Part shown: positions 51,063 to 60,465 of the stretch, piece after piece | Layout of the letters: each line of letters starts with the position of its first letter | Numbering within the stretch: the stretch's first letter is position 1 | NCBI GenBank assembly: GCA_036231565.1 | Contig: JAZAHA010000024.1 | Span: 74,000-137,999 of the forward strand | Direction of reading: 5' to 3' | DNA length: 64,000 bases | Origin: Maricaulis sp036231565 | GTDB lineage: Bacteria; Pseudomonadota; Alphaproteobacteria; Caulobacterales; Maricaulaceae | Program-made: the position numbers and the translations under genes | Notes under the pieces: generated by a model | What the model saw: only the letters and a program-made list of their open reading frames with translations | What the model was told of the DNA's origin: nothing | The model's database searches: none

Positions 51063-53834
51063 ATGAGACACTTCAACAAGCCGACGGCCAAGCTGCGCCT
51101 GCTCGCCGGTTGCGCGCCGGCCGGCCTCGTTCTGGCAGCCGCGCTGGGCGGCATGGCTGCGGCGCAGGACAGTGCGGAAACGTCGACCAATGACGTCATC
51201 ACCGTCACCGGTTACCGGCAATCGCTGGCAGCGGCGCTCGATGTGAAACGCGACTCGTCGGGTGTTGTCGACGCGATCGTTGCCGAAGACATTGCCGCAT
51301 TCCCGGATCTCAACCTGGCCGAATCCATCCAGCGCATTCCCGGCATCTCGATCAACCGGGTGGCCGGCGAGGGCCGCCAGATCACCGTGCGCGGTCTGGG
51401 CGCCGACTTCACGCGTGTGCGTATCAACGGTATGGAAGCTCTGTCGACCACCGGCGGTTCGGATGCGTCGGGCGGCTCCAATCGCGGCCGCGGCTTCGAC
51501 TTCAACACGTTCGCCTCCGATCTCTTCAACGAGATCCGCGTCACCAAGACGACGTCCGCATCGATGGATGAAGGCTCGCTGGGGGCGACGGTCGACCTGC
51601 GTACGGCGCGCGCCCTGGACTATGATCCGGGTCTGACCGCCGCCGTGTCGGCCCAGATGGGCTATAACAGCCTTTCCGAGGAAACCAGCCCGCGCATCGC
51701 CGGCCTCGTCTCCTGGACGAATGACGACCGGAGCTTCGGGGCCAATCTGTCGCTGGCCTATACGGACCGCACGATCATCGAGGAAGGCTTCTCCACGGTG
51801 CGCTGGCAGGACGGCAATTTCCGTTCGGTGAATGGCCAGCCGTGCCCGGCCGGACCGGGATGTTCGGACATCGACACCAATTCGCTGGTCTATCACCCGC
51901 GGATCCCGCGCTATGGCCGGCTGACAAACGAGCAGGAACGCATCGGTCTGACCGGCGGCCTGCAATTCCGCCCGAGCGAGCGCACGACGATCTCGCTGGA
52001 CGCGCTCTATTCCCGCTTCGATGCGACGCGCGAGGAGAACTTCCTGGAAGTCTTCTTCCGCAGCCAGGAGGGCGTGATCGACGTACGTGACTACACGATC
52101 GACGCCAGCCGCAACATCATGGACTCGGGCACGTTCGACATCAGCGGCAATGCCAATGGCACCCATCCGATCCGTTCGGAAGGCCGCTTTGACGAACTGA
52201 CCACCGATTTCACCCAGTTCACCCTGGATGTGGAACACGACTTCACGGATCGCCTGCGCGGCCAGTTTATCGCCGGCACCGTGGAATCGGAGTTCGACAA
52301 CCCGGTGCAGACCACGATCCTGTTCGATGCGGTCGGGGATGTGACAGGCTATTCCTACGACTTCCGCAACAGCCACAACACACCGGCCATCGACTTTGGC
52401 TCGCTGGACGTGACCGACCCGTCGCAATTCCAGTTCACCGAAGTGCGCGACCGTCCGCAATCGGTCACCAACTCGTTCGACACGATTTCCGGATCGCTGG
52501 AATACGACGTCAATGACAACTGGTCGGTGTCCGGCGGTATCTCGTTCAAGCAGTATGACTTCGAGACCCGTGAAGCGCGCCGCGAGAACACCAATGGCTC
52601 GGTGGTCTGCAACCTGCCGGGCGTGAACTGTCCGGCCGGTGCAACCGGCCTGCCGATCACCTCGGACCTCTACACCGTCCTGACCGGCTTCGGCAGCGGT
52701 CTGGGCATGCCGGGCGGCAATGACACCGCCTGGATCATCCCGAATATCCAGGCTGCGGCAGCGGCTGCAGGCATCTACTCGATCCCGGGCTCCGTCCAGG
52801 CCGGCAACCAGCGCTCGGTCAGCGAGGAGGACCTCGGCGGCTTCATCCAGGCCGACTTCCAGACCATGCTCGGCTCGATCCCGGTGCGCGGCGATATCGG
52901 TGTGCGCTATGTCGAGACGACCACGACGGCAACGGGCCTGGTGAGCGGCACGGAAGTCACCGTCGAACGCAGCTATCAGGACACGCTGCCCTCGCTCAAC
53001 ATTGCCTTCGACATGACCGATGAATTCGTCATCCGCCTCGGTGCAGCCAAGGTGATGGCGCGTCCGTCGCTGGGCAATCTGACCCCGGGCGGCAGCCTGG
53101 ACAGCTTCAATGGCCCGCCCTTCCGCTACAATGCGGGCAATCCCGGCCTCGATCCCTATCGTGCGAATACCTATGATGCCTCCTTCGAGTGGTATTTCGC
53201 GGAAGAGGCCCTGTTCGCGGTCAGTGTCTTCTACAAGGATGTGAGCAGCTTCTTCACCTCCTCGCAGTCGGTCGAAGTGGCCTACAGCCAGTCCGGTTTG
53301 CCGGCCAGCCTGCCGCCGGCCTCCAGCCCGCTGTACAACCTGATCCAGGGCGGCGGGGACCCGCTGGTCGAGATCAGCCAGGTGTCGAATGGCGGTGATG
53401 CCAGCGTGCAGGGGTTCGAGGTGGCCTACCAGCAGCCCTTCACCTTCCTGCCGGAGCCGTTCCACAATTTCGGCTTCCAGGGCAACTACACCTATGTCGA
53501 CAGCGACGAGATCAACGGCTTCTCGCCGAACGCCTACAACGCCACCCTCTATTACGAGGATGAGCGCCTGTCGGCCCGGATCTCGGCGGCCTATCGCGAT
53601 GCCTATGTGACACGCGACGCCAATTCGGCAGGCCGCGACGAGCGGGGTGTCGATTCCAGCTTCAACCTGGACTTCGCCTCCTCCTACCAGCTCAACGAGA
53701 TGATCGATCTGACCTTCGAGGCCATCAATCTGACCGACGAGTTCGAGCAGCAGATCTTCGATGCGGGTGATCTGGTGAATGTCTATCACCACACGGGCAC
53801 GGAGTATCTCTTCGGCATCCGGGCCCGCTTCTAG
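51063..53834 (+). CDS. TonB-dependent receptor of the Xanthomonas/Caulobacter carbohydrate class
   Basis: 923 aa: signal peptide (to about MAAAQ), TonB box region DVITVTGYRQSL, plug domain (FPDLNLAESIQRIPGISI, GLGADFTRVRINGMEA, SMDEGSLGATVDLRT), and a large barrel ending FGIRARF. The opening (AALDVKRDSSGVVDAIVAEDI) is diagnostic of the TonB-Xanth-Caul subfamily, mostly oligosaccharide importers. Start ATG 51063 with GGAGGAA. Two copies of the operator shared with uxaA and uxaC lie upstream, tying it to uronate uptake, so uronate-containing oligosaccharides are the likely substrate. A GC-rich hairpin follows the stop. Confidence 0.94.
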   Translation: MRHFNKPTAKLRLLAGCAPAGLVLAAALGGMAAAQDSAETSTNDVITVTGYRQSLAAALDVKRDSSGVVDAIVAEDIAAFPDLNLAESIQRIPGISINRVAGEGRQITVRGLGADFTRVRINGMEALSTTGGSDASGGSNRGRGFDFNTFASDLFNEIRVTKTTSASMDEGSLGATVDLRTARALDYDPGLTAAVSAQMGYNSLSEETSPRIAGLVSWTNDDRSFGANLSLAYTDRTIIEEGFSTVRWQDGNFRSVNGQPCPAGPGCSDIDTNSLVYHPRIPRYGRLTNEQERIGLTGGLQFRPSERTTISLDALYSRFDATREENFLEVFFRSQEGVIDVRDYTIDASRNIMDSGTFDISGNANGTHPIRSEGRFDELTTDFTQFTLDVEHDFTDRLRGQFIAGTVESEFDNPVQTTILFDAVGDVTGYSYDFRNSHNTPAIDFGSLDVTDPSQFQFTEVRDRPQSVTNSFDTISGSLEYDVNDNWSVSGGISFKQYDFETREARRENTNGSVVCNLPGVNCPAGATGLPITSDLYTVLTGFGSGLGMPGGNDTAWIIPNIQAAAAAAGIYSIPGSVQAGNQRSVSEEDLGGFIQADFQTMLGSIPVRGDIGVRYVETTTTATGLVSGTEVTVERSYQDTLPSLNIAFDMTDEFVIRLGAAKVMARPSLGNLTPGGSLDSFNGPPFRYNAGNPGLDPYRANTYDASFEWYFAEEALFAVSVFYKDVSSFFTSSQSVEVAYSQSGLPASLPPASSPLYNLIQGGGDPLVEISQVSNGGDASVQGFEVAYQQPFTFLPEPFHNFGFQGNYTYVDSDEINGFSPNAYNATLYYEDERLSARISAAYRDAYVTRDANSAGRDERGVDSSFNLDFASSYQLNEMIDLTFEAINLTDEFEQQIFDAGDLVNVYHHTGTEYLFGIRARF

Positions 53835-53860
53835 ACGGTCTCAGCATCCGGACGCCTGAC

Positions 53861-53890
53861 TGGGCCCGGCCGGTTCTCCGGCCGGGCCCA
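53861..53890 (+). terminator. GC-rich 13-bp hairpin after the TonB receptor
   Basis: Arms 53861-53873 and 53878-53890 pair perfectly over a TTCT loop, 26 bp after the stop. The following TGTGTCTTCT is only moderately T-rich. It probably ends or attenuates the receptor transcript before the esterase gene. Confidence 0.65.
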
Positions 53891-53911
53891 TGTGTCTTCT
53901 GCGAGGCTTGC

Positions 53912-54949
53912 ATGGCGGCTTCACGCTATTCCACCCCGGCCGGCTCCCCGGCTACGAGGATCCGAACCGCGGTGGTGGTCCGGATCATGATCTGCGGCAT
54001 GCTGGCCTGCCTCGCCCTGCCCCTGATCGCCACGGCCCAGCATCGCGAGCCGGACGCCGAAATCGACTTGTGGTCCGGCGATGCGCCCGGCAGCGCCGGT
54101 CTTGACGCCACCCTCGTCGAGGAGATCGTCGAGCGCAGCGAAGATCCCGGCACGATCCGCGACCGCTATGTGGCCGGCATCACCCGGCCGCGCCTGCTTG
54201 TCTTCCGACCGGAAACGCCCAACGGGGCGGCTCTGCTGATGATGCCCGGCGGCGGCTATCAGCGCGTGGTGCTGGACAAGGAGGGGATCGAAAGTGCCGA
54301 GCGTCTCAATGCGGCCGGTATCACGGTGTTCATCCTCATCTACCGGCTGCCGGCCGAGGGGCATGAAAACGGTGCCGATGTGCCGCTGCAGGATGCGCAG
54401 CGCGCGATGCGCCTGATCCGGGCGATGGCGGAGGATTACGATATCGATCCCGGGCGCACCGGCGTCATCGGCTTCTCCGCCGGCGGGCATCTGGCAGGCT
54501 CCATCGCCACCCGTTTCGATGCAGAGGTCTATCCTGCGCACGACAGTGCCGACACGCTTGGCGCCCGTCCCGATTTCGCCGCGCTGATCTATCCCGTCAC
54601 GCGGATGACAGGACCGGCCGTTCATGAAGGTTCGCGCGATCGTCTGATCGGTGCGGAACCGGTAGCGGAACTGGTGGCGGTCCACGATATCGCCGAGGCG
54701 GCGCGGGCCGATGCGCCGCCGCTCTTCCTGCTGCATGCTGCAGATGACGCGCCGGTCCCCGTCGCCAATTCGCTCGACGTCTTCGATGCCTTTACCGTAC
54801 AGGGCGTGCCGGTGGACATGCATGTCTTTTCCGAAGGCGGGCACGGTTTCGGCATCCGTTATGCCGAAGGCCTGCCGGTGGCTGTATGGCCGGATCTGGT
54901 CGTGCGCTGGATGGAGGGCGGCGGTTTCCTGCCGGAGATGCCGGACTAG
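53912..54949 (+). CDS. Exported alpha/beta-hydrolase, acetyl-esterase-like
   Basis: 345 aa with a long basic N-region then a signal segment (MICGMLACLALPLIATAQ). The hydrolase core has the oxyanion-hole block MMPGGGYQRVVLDKEG, the nucleophile in GFSAGGHL, and a late Asp/His pair (HAADDAPVP, SEGGHGFG). The GGGYxxxxxxxEG signature is typical of carbohydrate acetyl esterases (pectin or xylan type). Start ATG 53912 has GAGG; ATG 53987 would also leave a signal peptide. Its stop overlaps the convergent esterase stop by 4 bp. Role inferred: deacetylation of imported oligosaccharides. Confidence 0.85.
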   Translation: MAASRYSTPAGSPATRIRTAVVVRIMICGMLACLALPLIATAQHREPDAEIDLWSGDAPGSAGLDATLVEEIVERSEDPGTIRDRYVAGITRPRLLVFRPETPNGAALLMMPGGGYQRVVLDKEGIESAERLNAAGITVFILIYRLPAEGHENGADVPLQDAQRAMRLIRAMAEDYDIDPGRTGVIGFSAGGHLAGSIATRFDAEVYPAHDSADTLGARPDFAALIYPVTRMTGPAVHEGSRDRLIGAEPVAELVAVHDIAEAARADAPPLFLLHAADDAPVPVANSLDVFDAFTVQGVPVDMHVFSEGGHGFGIRYAEGLPVAVWPDLVVRWMEGGGFLPEMPD

Positions 54950-56529
54950 GTGCCCGGCTGCACGTAGGGCACGCTGGCAAACAATTCCCGCTCCGCCCCG
55001 CGCGGGTCGTTCTCCATCCGTGGCGGCCAGTCCAGCACGAGCGTCTCCCGGTGTTCCATTGTATAGGGCTGCCATTGCGGCAGGGCAGCGTGATTGGGAT
55101 CGCCCGTGCGGGCCAGGGCGATCAGGGCCTCGCTGAGCAGGGCCGCCATGTTGCGCGCTGTCTGTGAGTTGCCGGTCAGGCTGTCCGGCACGGCGGTATT
55201 GTCGAAGGCCAGCGGGATATCGAATGTGTGGGGCGCATGGGGATTGCCCCAGTCGAGCTGGTAGACGAAGGCCGGCGCGCCGGCCCTTGCACGCTCCTCG
55301 GCCTCGATGATGGCTGCCCGCCAGGAGCGCGCCGCCGTCGTGGCGGCATAGAAAATCTCTTCCGGCGAGCGCTGCGGGTAGAGCTCGCGATAGCGCGCCA
55401 CCACGGTTTCCGGCCGGATATCGACCCGCATATTGGGGATCAGCAGCGCGGGCAGGTTGTCCCAGCCGATATTCTCGTATTGCGGCCCGCGCAGGAAGGC
55501 GCGGGTCTCGTCATGCGTATTGCCGATGATCATCGGGATGTGCAGCGATTGCGGCGCGGCAGTCGGATAGAAGGGGTGACGAGGCATCACCAGATCGTCC
55601 TTCACCGGACCGAAATAGACCGATCCGTAGGGCAGGACGGGGTCTGCCGTCTCCAGCGCGTCGACCAGGGCGCCGGCCGGCAGGTCGGCGGCGCGATGGG
55701 CATTGTCATCATCCAGGCCCAGGGCTGCCAGGAAGGCGCGGGCGCGTTCGGTGGCATTGGCAGGACCGGAGGCGGTGACCTGCTGGCCGCTCATCGTGGC
55801 AGCGGTGTGGAACAGGCCCTCGGCGGCGGGCGTCGCCATCAGGCTGGCGATCTTGCCGCCGCCCCCCGACTGGCCGAACACCATCACACGGTCCGGATCG
55901 CCGCCGAACTGGTGGGCATTCTCGCGCACCCATTCCAGCGCCAGGATGAGGTCGAGCTGGCCGCAATTGCCTGACGCAGCAAAGGCCTCGCCGGCGAGCC
56001 GCCGCAGATAGAGATATCCGAAAGCGTTGAGACGGTGATTGACGGTGACAACCACAACATCGCCGCGCTGACACAGGCGGGTGCCGTCATACAGCGGGTG
56101 CGAGCCGGAACCGTTGGAATAGGCGCCGCCGTGGAAATACACCATGACCGGCCGGTTGCCGTCATCGGCGAGCCCGGGCGTCCAGACATTGAGAAAGAGG
56201 CAGTCTTCCGCCGTCTCCGGCTGGCGGCTGCGCTGCGGGCTGGCTGGGCCGTATTCCGTCGCGTTGGCCGCGTCCTGCCAGGGCTCGGGCCGAACCGGCG
56301 GCCGGAAGCGGGCGCGGCCGGTGTCGGCGCCGTAGCGGATGCCCAGAAAGCGGTTGATGCCGTCCGATCGCACGCCGCGCACCGGCCCGTTGGAGGTGCG
56401 GGCCACCGGGTCGCCCGGCTGGGCGCGAACGGCGGCGGACGGGAGGATGGCCGCCGCCGCTGCTGCGGCGCCGCCCAGAAAGATCCGGCGCCGGATGGGG
56501 GGCAAGGGGGAGGAAAGGTCTTGTGTCAT
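54946..56529 (-). CDS. Exported type-B carboxylesterase
   Basis: 527 aa. The N-terminus has a Tat-like signal (RRRIFLGGAAAAAAAILP). Carboxylesterase-B blocks: VYFHGGAYSNGSG (oxyanion hole), EDCLFLNVWTP, nucleophile Ser in FGQSGGGGK (a variant of the usual GESAGG), acid/His later (NTHDETRAFL). The GQSGGGG variant is common in bacterial members. The start overlaps the kdgK stop by 4 bp (ATGA), so it is the third gene of uxaA-kdgK-esterase. It may cleave ester-linked uronates such as methyl or aryl esters; substrate not shown. Confidence 0.9.
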   Translation of the reverse strand: MTQDLSSPLPPIRRRIFLGGAAAAAAAILPSAAVRAQPGDPVARTSNGPVRGVRSDGINRFLGIRYGADTGRARFRPPVRPEPWQDAANATEYGPASPQRSRQPETAEDCLFLNVWTPGLADDGNRPVMVYFHGGAYSNGSGSHPLYDGTRLCQRGDVVVVTVNHRLNAFGYLYLRRLAGEAFAASGNCGQLDLILALEWVRENAHQFGGDPDRVMVFGQSGGGGKIASLMATPAAEGLFHTAATMSGQQVTASGPANATERARAFLAALGLDDDNAHRAADLPAGALVDALETADPVLPYGSVYFGPVKDDLVMPRHPFYPTAAPQSLHIPMIIGNTHDETRAFLRGPQYENIGWDNLPALLIPNMRVDIRPETVVARYRELYPQRSPEEIFYAATTAARSWRAAIIEAEERARAGAPAFVYQLDWGNPHAPHTFDIPLAFDNTAVPDSLTGNSQTARNMAALLSEALIALARTGDPNHAALPQWQPYTMEHRETLVLDWPPRMENDPRGAERELFASVPYVQPGT

Positions 56530-57587
56530 CGGATCACGCCTGCATCGCTTTGACCCAGGGCACGCTCGACCTCGGCCAGGCTGGCCATCGAGGTATCGCC
56601 CGGTGTCGTCATCGCCAGGGCGCCGTGGGCCGCGCCGTATTCCACCGCCAGCGCCGGCGGCTTGCCGGCCAGGAGGGCATAGGTCACGCCGGAGGCAAAG
56701 GCATCGCCGCCGCCGACCCGGTCGAACACGTCGAGACCCTCATAGGTCCGGGACGGGTGAAATTCGCCATCGGCCCACAACAGCGCCTGCCAGTCATTGC
56801 GGCCGGCGGTGTGGGCGGTGCGCTGTGTGGTCGCGATGACGGCCAGGTTCGGGAAGTCCTCGCGGACGGCCTCGATGGCATCGCGCGGATCACCGTTCGA
56901 GGCGCGCGAGCCCAGGCCCTCGGCGCCGAACAGCACGTCGGCATGGGCGGCGATATCGCGATTGAGCCGGCGTGCCGCTTCCCAGCCGCCATGATCCGCC
57001 CACAGCGAGGCGCGGTAGTTCAGGTCGTAGGACACGATCGCACCGTGCCGGCGGGCGGCGGCGATCGCCTCGACGGCGACCTGTGCGGTGCTTTCCGACA
57101 GGGCGGCGAAAATCCCGCCGGTATGGAACCAGCGCACGCCTTCCTCGCCGAACAGCGTGTCCCAGTCGATCTCGCCGGGCGCCAGCTGCGAGGCGGCGGA
57201 ATGGCCGCGATCGGAGACGCCCAGCGCCGGGCGGATGCCGAAGCCGCGCTCGGTGAAGTTCAGCCCCACGCGCGTCGTCCGGCCCAGCCCGTCGAAATCG
57301 CGCCAGAGGATATGCGAGGTGTCGACGCCGCCCTGCAGGATCAGATCCTCGGCCAGGGCGCCCAGATCGCTGCGCGGCAGGGCGGTCGCGACCGTGGCGC
57401 GCAGGCCGAAGCATTTGCGGGCGGCGCGGGCGAGATTGTATTCGCCGCCGCCTTCCCACACCCGGAACTGCCGTGCATTACGCACGCGCTCCTCGCCGGG
57501 GTCGAGGCGCAGCATGACCTCGCCGAGGGCGGCAACGTCCCAGCGGCAGTCTTCGCGGGGGCGCAGGGGAAGTACGGGGTTTGTCAT
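56526..57587 (-). CDS. kdgK: 2-keto-3-deoxygluconate kinase (PfkB family)
   Basis: 353 aa. Sugar kinase with N-terminal GGGEYNLARAARKC (substrate region) and the PfkB signature DRVGGGDAFASG containing the catalytic Asp. It phosphorylates 2-keto-3-deoxygluconate to KDPG. The assignment as KDG kinase rests on family resemblance plus the uxaA gene directly upstream (31 bp). Start ATG 57587, about 40 codons inside a longer open frame that overlaps uxaA. The KDPG aldolase is not in the window. Confidence 0.87.
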   Translation of the reverse strand: MTNPVLPLRPREDCRWDVAALGEVMLRLDPGEERVRNARQFRVWEGGGEYNLARAARKCFGLRATVATALPRSDLGALAEDLILQGGVDTSHILWRDFDGLGRTTRVGLNFTERGFGIRPALGVSDRGHSAASQLAPGEIDWDTLFGEEGVRWFHTGGIFAALSESTAQVAVEAIAAARRHGAIVSYDLNYRASLWADHGGWEAARRLNRDIAAHADVLFGAEGLGSRASNGDPRDAIEAVREDFPNLAVIATTQRTAHTAGRNDWQALLWADGEFHPSRTYEGLDVFDRVGGGDAFASGVTYALLAGKPPALAVEYGAAHGALAMTTPGDTSMASLAEVERALGQSDAGVIR

Positions 57588-57618
57588 GGATGCAGGCCGG
57601 GGTTGGTGAAGCGGGAAT

Positions 57619-59124
57619 TCACAGCGTGACGCCGCCCTTCCACAGGGCGATCTCGCGCTCGTCGAACAATTCGTTGCGGGCATGTTTGCCGGAGGCGGTG
57701 TCCAGCACAAGTTGCCAGAGACGATCGGCGGCGGCTTCGGGCGCCTCGCCGTCGATCATCGTTCCGGCATCGAAGTCGATCCAGTGCGGCTTGCGCGCTG
57801 CCAGGGCCGAATTGGTCGCCAGTTTCAGCGTCGGGACCGGCGTGCCCAGCGGTGTGCCGCGGCCGGTCGTGAACAGGATCATCGTGGCGCCGGCCGCCGC
57901 CAGGGCGGTCGTGGAGACGGCATCATTGCCCGGCGCTTCCAGCAGGCTGAGCCCGGGCATGCGCAGGCGTTCGCCATAGGCCAGTACATCGGCCACCGGC
58001 GCCTGACCCGCCTTCTGGACCGCGCCCAGCGATTTCTCTTCCAGCGTGGTGATGCCGCCGGCGATATTGCCGGGCGAGGGGTTGGCATGGACCGGCTCGT
58101 TATGATCGAGGAAGTAGCGCTTGAAACGGTTCATCATCGCCGCGATCCGGTCATGCACCTCGCGCGAGACGGCGCGCTGCATGAGCAGGTGCTCGGCGCC
58201 GAACATTTCCGGCACTTCGGTCAGGATCGTGCTGCCGCCTGCGCTGTCGATCCGGTCAGCGATGCGGCCAAGCAGCGGATTGGCAGTCAGGCCGGAGAAG
58301 GCGTCCGAGCCGCCGCATTTCAGGCCGAGAACCAGATCCGAAGCGTTGCAGGGCTCACGCCGGTCCGTCGCTGCCATGTGCTCGGCGATTTCCGCGATGG
58401 CAGCGATGCCGGCATCCAGCTCGTCCAGCGTGTCCTGGCAGGCAAAGGCCCGCACGCGCAGCGGATCGGTGTCGGGCATCGCGTCCAGCAATTGCCGGTA
58501 TTGATTGCTCTCGCAGCCCAGCCCGACCAGCAGCACGCCACCGGCATTCGGGTTCTGGGCGAGACCGGCAAGGATAGTGCGTGTGCGGTCAAGATCGTCG
58601 CCCAGCTGGGAACAGCCGAACGGGTGGGTGATGGCGTGCACGCCGTCGACCCGGCCGCGCATCTCATTGCCGGCCAGATGGGCGATGCGTGTCGCGATCC
58701 GGTTGACGCAGCCGACCGTCGCGATGACCCAGATCTCGTTGCGCGTGCCGACCCGGCCGTCAAAACGGCGATAGCCCATGAAGCCCCGCGCGGCCGCGGT
58801 GCGCACCGGCGCCTGGCGGGCGGGCTGGAACGTGTAGTCGACCTCACCGCTGAGCGCGCTGGAAAGATTGTGGCTGTGGACATGCTCGCCCGGCCGGATG
58901 TCGCAGCGCGCCAGGCCGATCGGCGCGCCATACTTCACCACCGGCTCGCCGGCCCGCACCGCCCGGAGGGCAAATTTGTGGCCGCGCGGAATGGCGGCGC
59001 TCAGCCGGGGCAGGCCGGGACCGGGCAGACGGCCGGCTTCCAGCTCGGCGATGGCGACCGCGACCGTGTCGTCCGGATGGACGATCATGGCACCGGCCGT
59101 CTTTGTGTCTTCAGCAACTTGCAT
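57619..59124 (-). CDS. uxaA: Altronate dehydratase
   Basis: 501 aa of the UxaA/GarD family: N-terminal SAF domain (about residues 1-100, ending HVHSHNL) and the C-terminal catalytic region with GYRRFDGRVGTRNE, HPFGCSQLGDD, GLGCESNQ, LKCGGSDAFSGLTANP and the C-terminal WIDFDAGT. It dehydrates D-altronate to 2-keto-3-deoxygluconate; galactarate or other sugar acids are alternatives in this family. Start ATG 59124 is preceded by AAGGGTG; a GTG four codons upstream is less well placed. A regulon operator lies 29 bp upstream. Confidence 0.9.
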   Translation of the reverse strand: MQVAEDTKTAGAMIVHPDDTVAVAIAELEAGRLPGPGLPRLSAAIPRGHKFALRAVRAGEPVVKYGAPIGLARCDIRPGEHVHSHNLSSALSGEVDYTFQPARQAPVRTAAARGFMGYRRFDGRVGTRNEIWVIATVGCVNRIATRIAHLAGNEMRGRVDGVHAITHPFGCSQLGDDLDRTRTILAGLAQNPNAGGVLLVGLGCESNQYRQLLDAMPDTDPLRVRAFACQDTLDELDAGIAAIAEIAEHMAATDRREPCNASDLVLGLKCGGSDAFSGLTANPLLGRIADRIDSAGGSTILTEVPEMFGAEHLLMQRAVSREVHDRIAAMMNRFKRYFLDHNEPVHANPSPGNIAGGITTLEEKSLGAVQKAGQAPVADVLAYGERLRMPGLSLLEAPGNDAVSTTALAAAGATMILFTTGRGTPLGTPVPTLKLATNSALAARKPHWIDFDAGTMIDGEAPEAAADRLWQLVLDTASGKHARNELFDEREIALWKGGVTL

Positions 59125-59152
59125 GACGCGTTTCACCCTTGCGGACCGGGAT

Positions 59153-59166
59153 GGTAACCGGTGTCA
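59153..59166. promoter_or_regulatory. Uronate-regulon operator between uxaA and the LacI gene
   Basis: GGTAACCGGTGTCA; exact reverse complement of the site before uxaC (60416-60429). It lies 29 bp from the uxaA ATG and 119 bp from the LacI ATG, so it can control uxaA-kdgK-esterase and possibly autoregulate the repressor. Confidence 0.82.
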
Positions 59167-59231
59167 TTTTTGCGCGAAAGGAAAAACTTCAACACCCGCC
59201 GCGACGGGGCCTAAAAGCATGACAAGACGGT

Positions 59232-59253
59232 GAATGTCCTTTAGAGGACATTC
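59232..59253. promoter_or_regulatory. 22-bp perfect palindrome upstream of the LacI gene
   Basis: GAATGTCCT (59232-59240) and AGGACATTC (59245-59253) with a 4-nt centre, 31 bp before the LacI ATG. It is unrelated in sequence to the CCGGTGTCA operator, so either a second operator type or an mRNA leader hairpin. Confidence 0.65.
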
Positions 59254-59284
59254 TTTCGCTTATCCGTCCGGGGGCAAATTCCTG

Positions 59285-60367
59285 ATGTCTGACGAAGAAG
59301 AATCCGGTCCGCAGGAGGCCGGCCGGAGCCTGCGTGACGAATTCCGCAACCGGCGCCCCACCATCAATGATGTGGCGCGGCTGACCGGGGTCTCGAAGAA
59401 GACCGTCTCGCGGGTCATCAACAAGTCGCCGGCCGTCAAGGAAGACACGCGCGAAGCGATCCTGCGGGTGATGCACGAGATCGGCTACGCGCCGGATCCC
59501 CAGGCCCGCGGCCTGGCTTTCCGGCGCTCCTTCCTGATCGGCATGATCTACGACAACCCGAACCCGCAATATGTCGTCAACATGCAGCAGGGCCTGCTCG
59601 ACGGCATGCGCGGCACCGGGTTCGAGCTCGTCGTGCATCCCTGCGACCGGGCCAGCGAGACCTTCCTGTCGGACGTCCGCAATTTCGTGGAGCGCCAGAA
59701 ACTGTTCGGCGTGGTGCTCACACCGTCGGTTTCGGAAGACGAGCGCGTGCCGCCCATGCTGCGCGAGATCGGCTGCGCCTTCATCCGCATCGCCTCGGTG
59801 TCGCTGGACGAGCCGGAACACATGATCGTCACGCGTGACCATCTGGGCGGCGAGGCGGCAGGGCGTCATCTGGCGTCGCTGGGGCACAGCCGCATCGGCT
59901 TCATCTCCGGCCGCCCGAGTTTCCGCTCGTCGCACGAGCGGCGGCGCGGACTGGAGGCCGGGCTGGCGGAACACGGGCTGACGCTCGATGACAGCCTGGT
60001 CGCCCAGGGCGCCTACACGTTCGAGTCCGGCTATGACTGCGCCCGCACCCTGTTGAAACGCGCCGACCGGCCGACCGCCATCTTCGCCGCCAATGACGAG
60101 ATGGCGGCCGGCGTGCTGCAGGCGGCCCGCTCGCTGGATATCCGCGTGCCGGACCAGCTCTCCGTCGTCGGTTATGACAATTTCCAGCTCGCCGAACGGC
60201 TCTGGCCGCGCCTGACGACCGTTCATACGCCGACCCGCGAGGTCGGGCGGCGGGCCTCGACCAAGCTTATCAATCCGCAGGTCGCCACCGGCACCGAACC
60301 GGACGACCCGCGCGCCCTGCCCAGCCTCGTCGTACGCGAAAGTTCTGCACCGCCTCCAGCCGCCTGA
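59285..60367 (+). CDS. LacI family repressor of the uronate regulon
   Basis: 360 aa. An acidic N-terminal extension (about 24 aa) precedes the LacI helix-turn-helix (TINDVARLTGVSKKTVSRVINKS) and hinge helix (PDPQARGLAFRRS), then a periplasmic-binding-like effector domain (IGMIYDNPNPQYV, FAANDEMAAGVLQ, LSVVGYDN). It sits between the divergent uxaA operon and uxaC operon, and the operator found before both suggests it is their repressor, with a uronate intermediate as inducer. Start ATG 59285; the open frame upstream runs through the palindrome and is rejected. Confidence 0.92.
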   Translation: MSDEEESGPQEAGRSLRDEFRNRRPTINDVARLTGVSKKTVSRVINKSPAVKEDTREAILRVMHEIGYAPDPQARGLAFRRSFLIGMIYDNPNPQYVVNMQQGLLDGMRGTGFELVVHPCDRASETFLSDVRNFVERQKLFGVVLTPSVSEDERVPPMLREIGCAFIRIASVSLDEPEHMIVTRDHLGGEAAGRHLASLGHSRIGFISGRPSFRSSHERRRGLEAGLAEHGLTLDDSLVAQGAYTFESGYDCARTLLKRADRPTAIFAANDEMAAGVLQAARSLDIRVPDQLSVVGYDNFQLAERLWPRLTTVHTPTREVGRRASTKLINPQVATGTEPDDPRALPSLVVRESSAPPPAA

Positions 60368-60415
60368 CAGCCCGCTGACCTGATATCCGGGGCCGAAGCC
60401 GGTTGAAGTCGGCAA

Positions 60416-60429
60416 TGACACCGGTTACC
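60416..60429. promoter_or_regulatory. Uronate-regulon operator before uxaC
   Basis: TGACACCGGTTACC, 36 bp before the uxaC ATG and 48 bp after the LacI stop. It indicates that uxaC-isomerase-kduD has its own regulated promoter rather than relying on read-through from the LacI gene. Confidence 0.82.
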
Positions 60430-60465
60430 TTCCTGCCAGATCTGCCCGCAACCGGCTGCCGTTTC

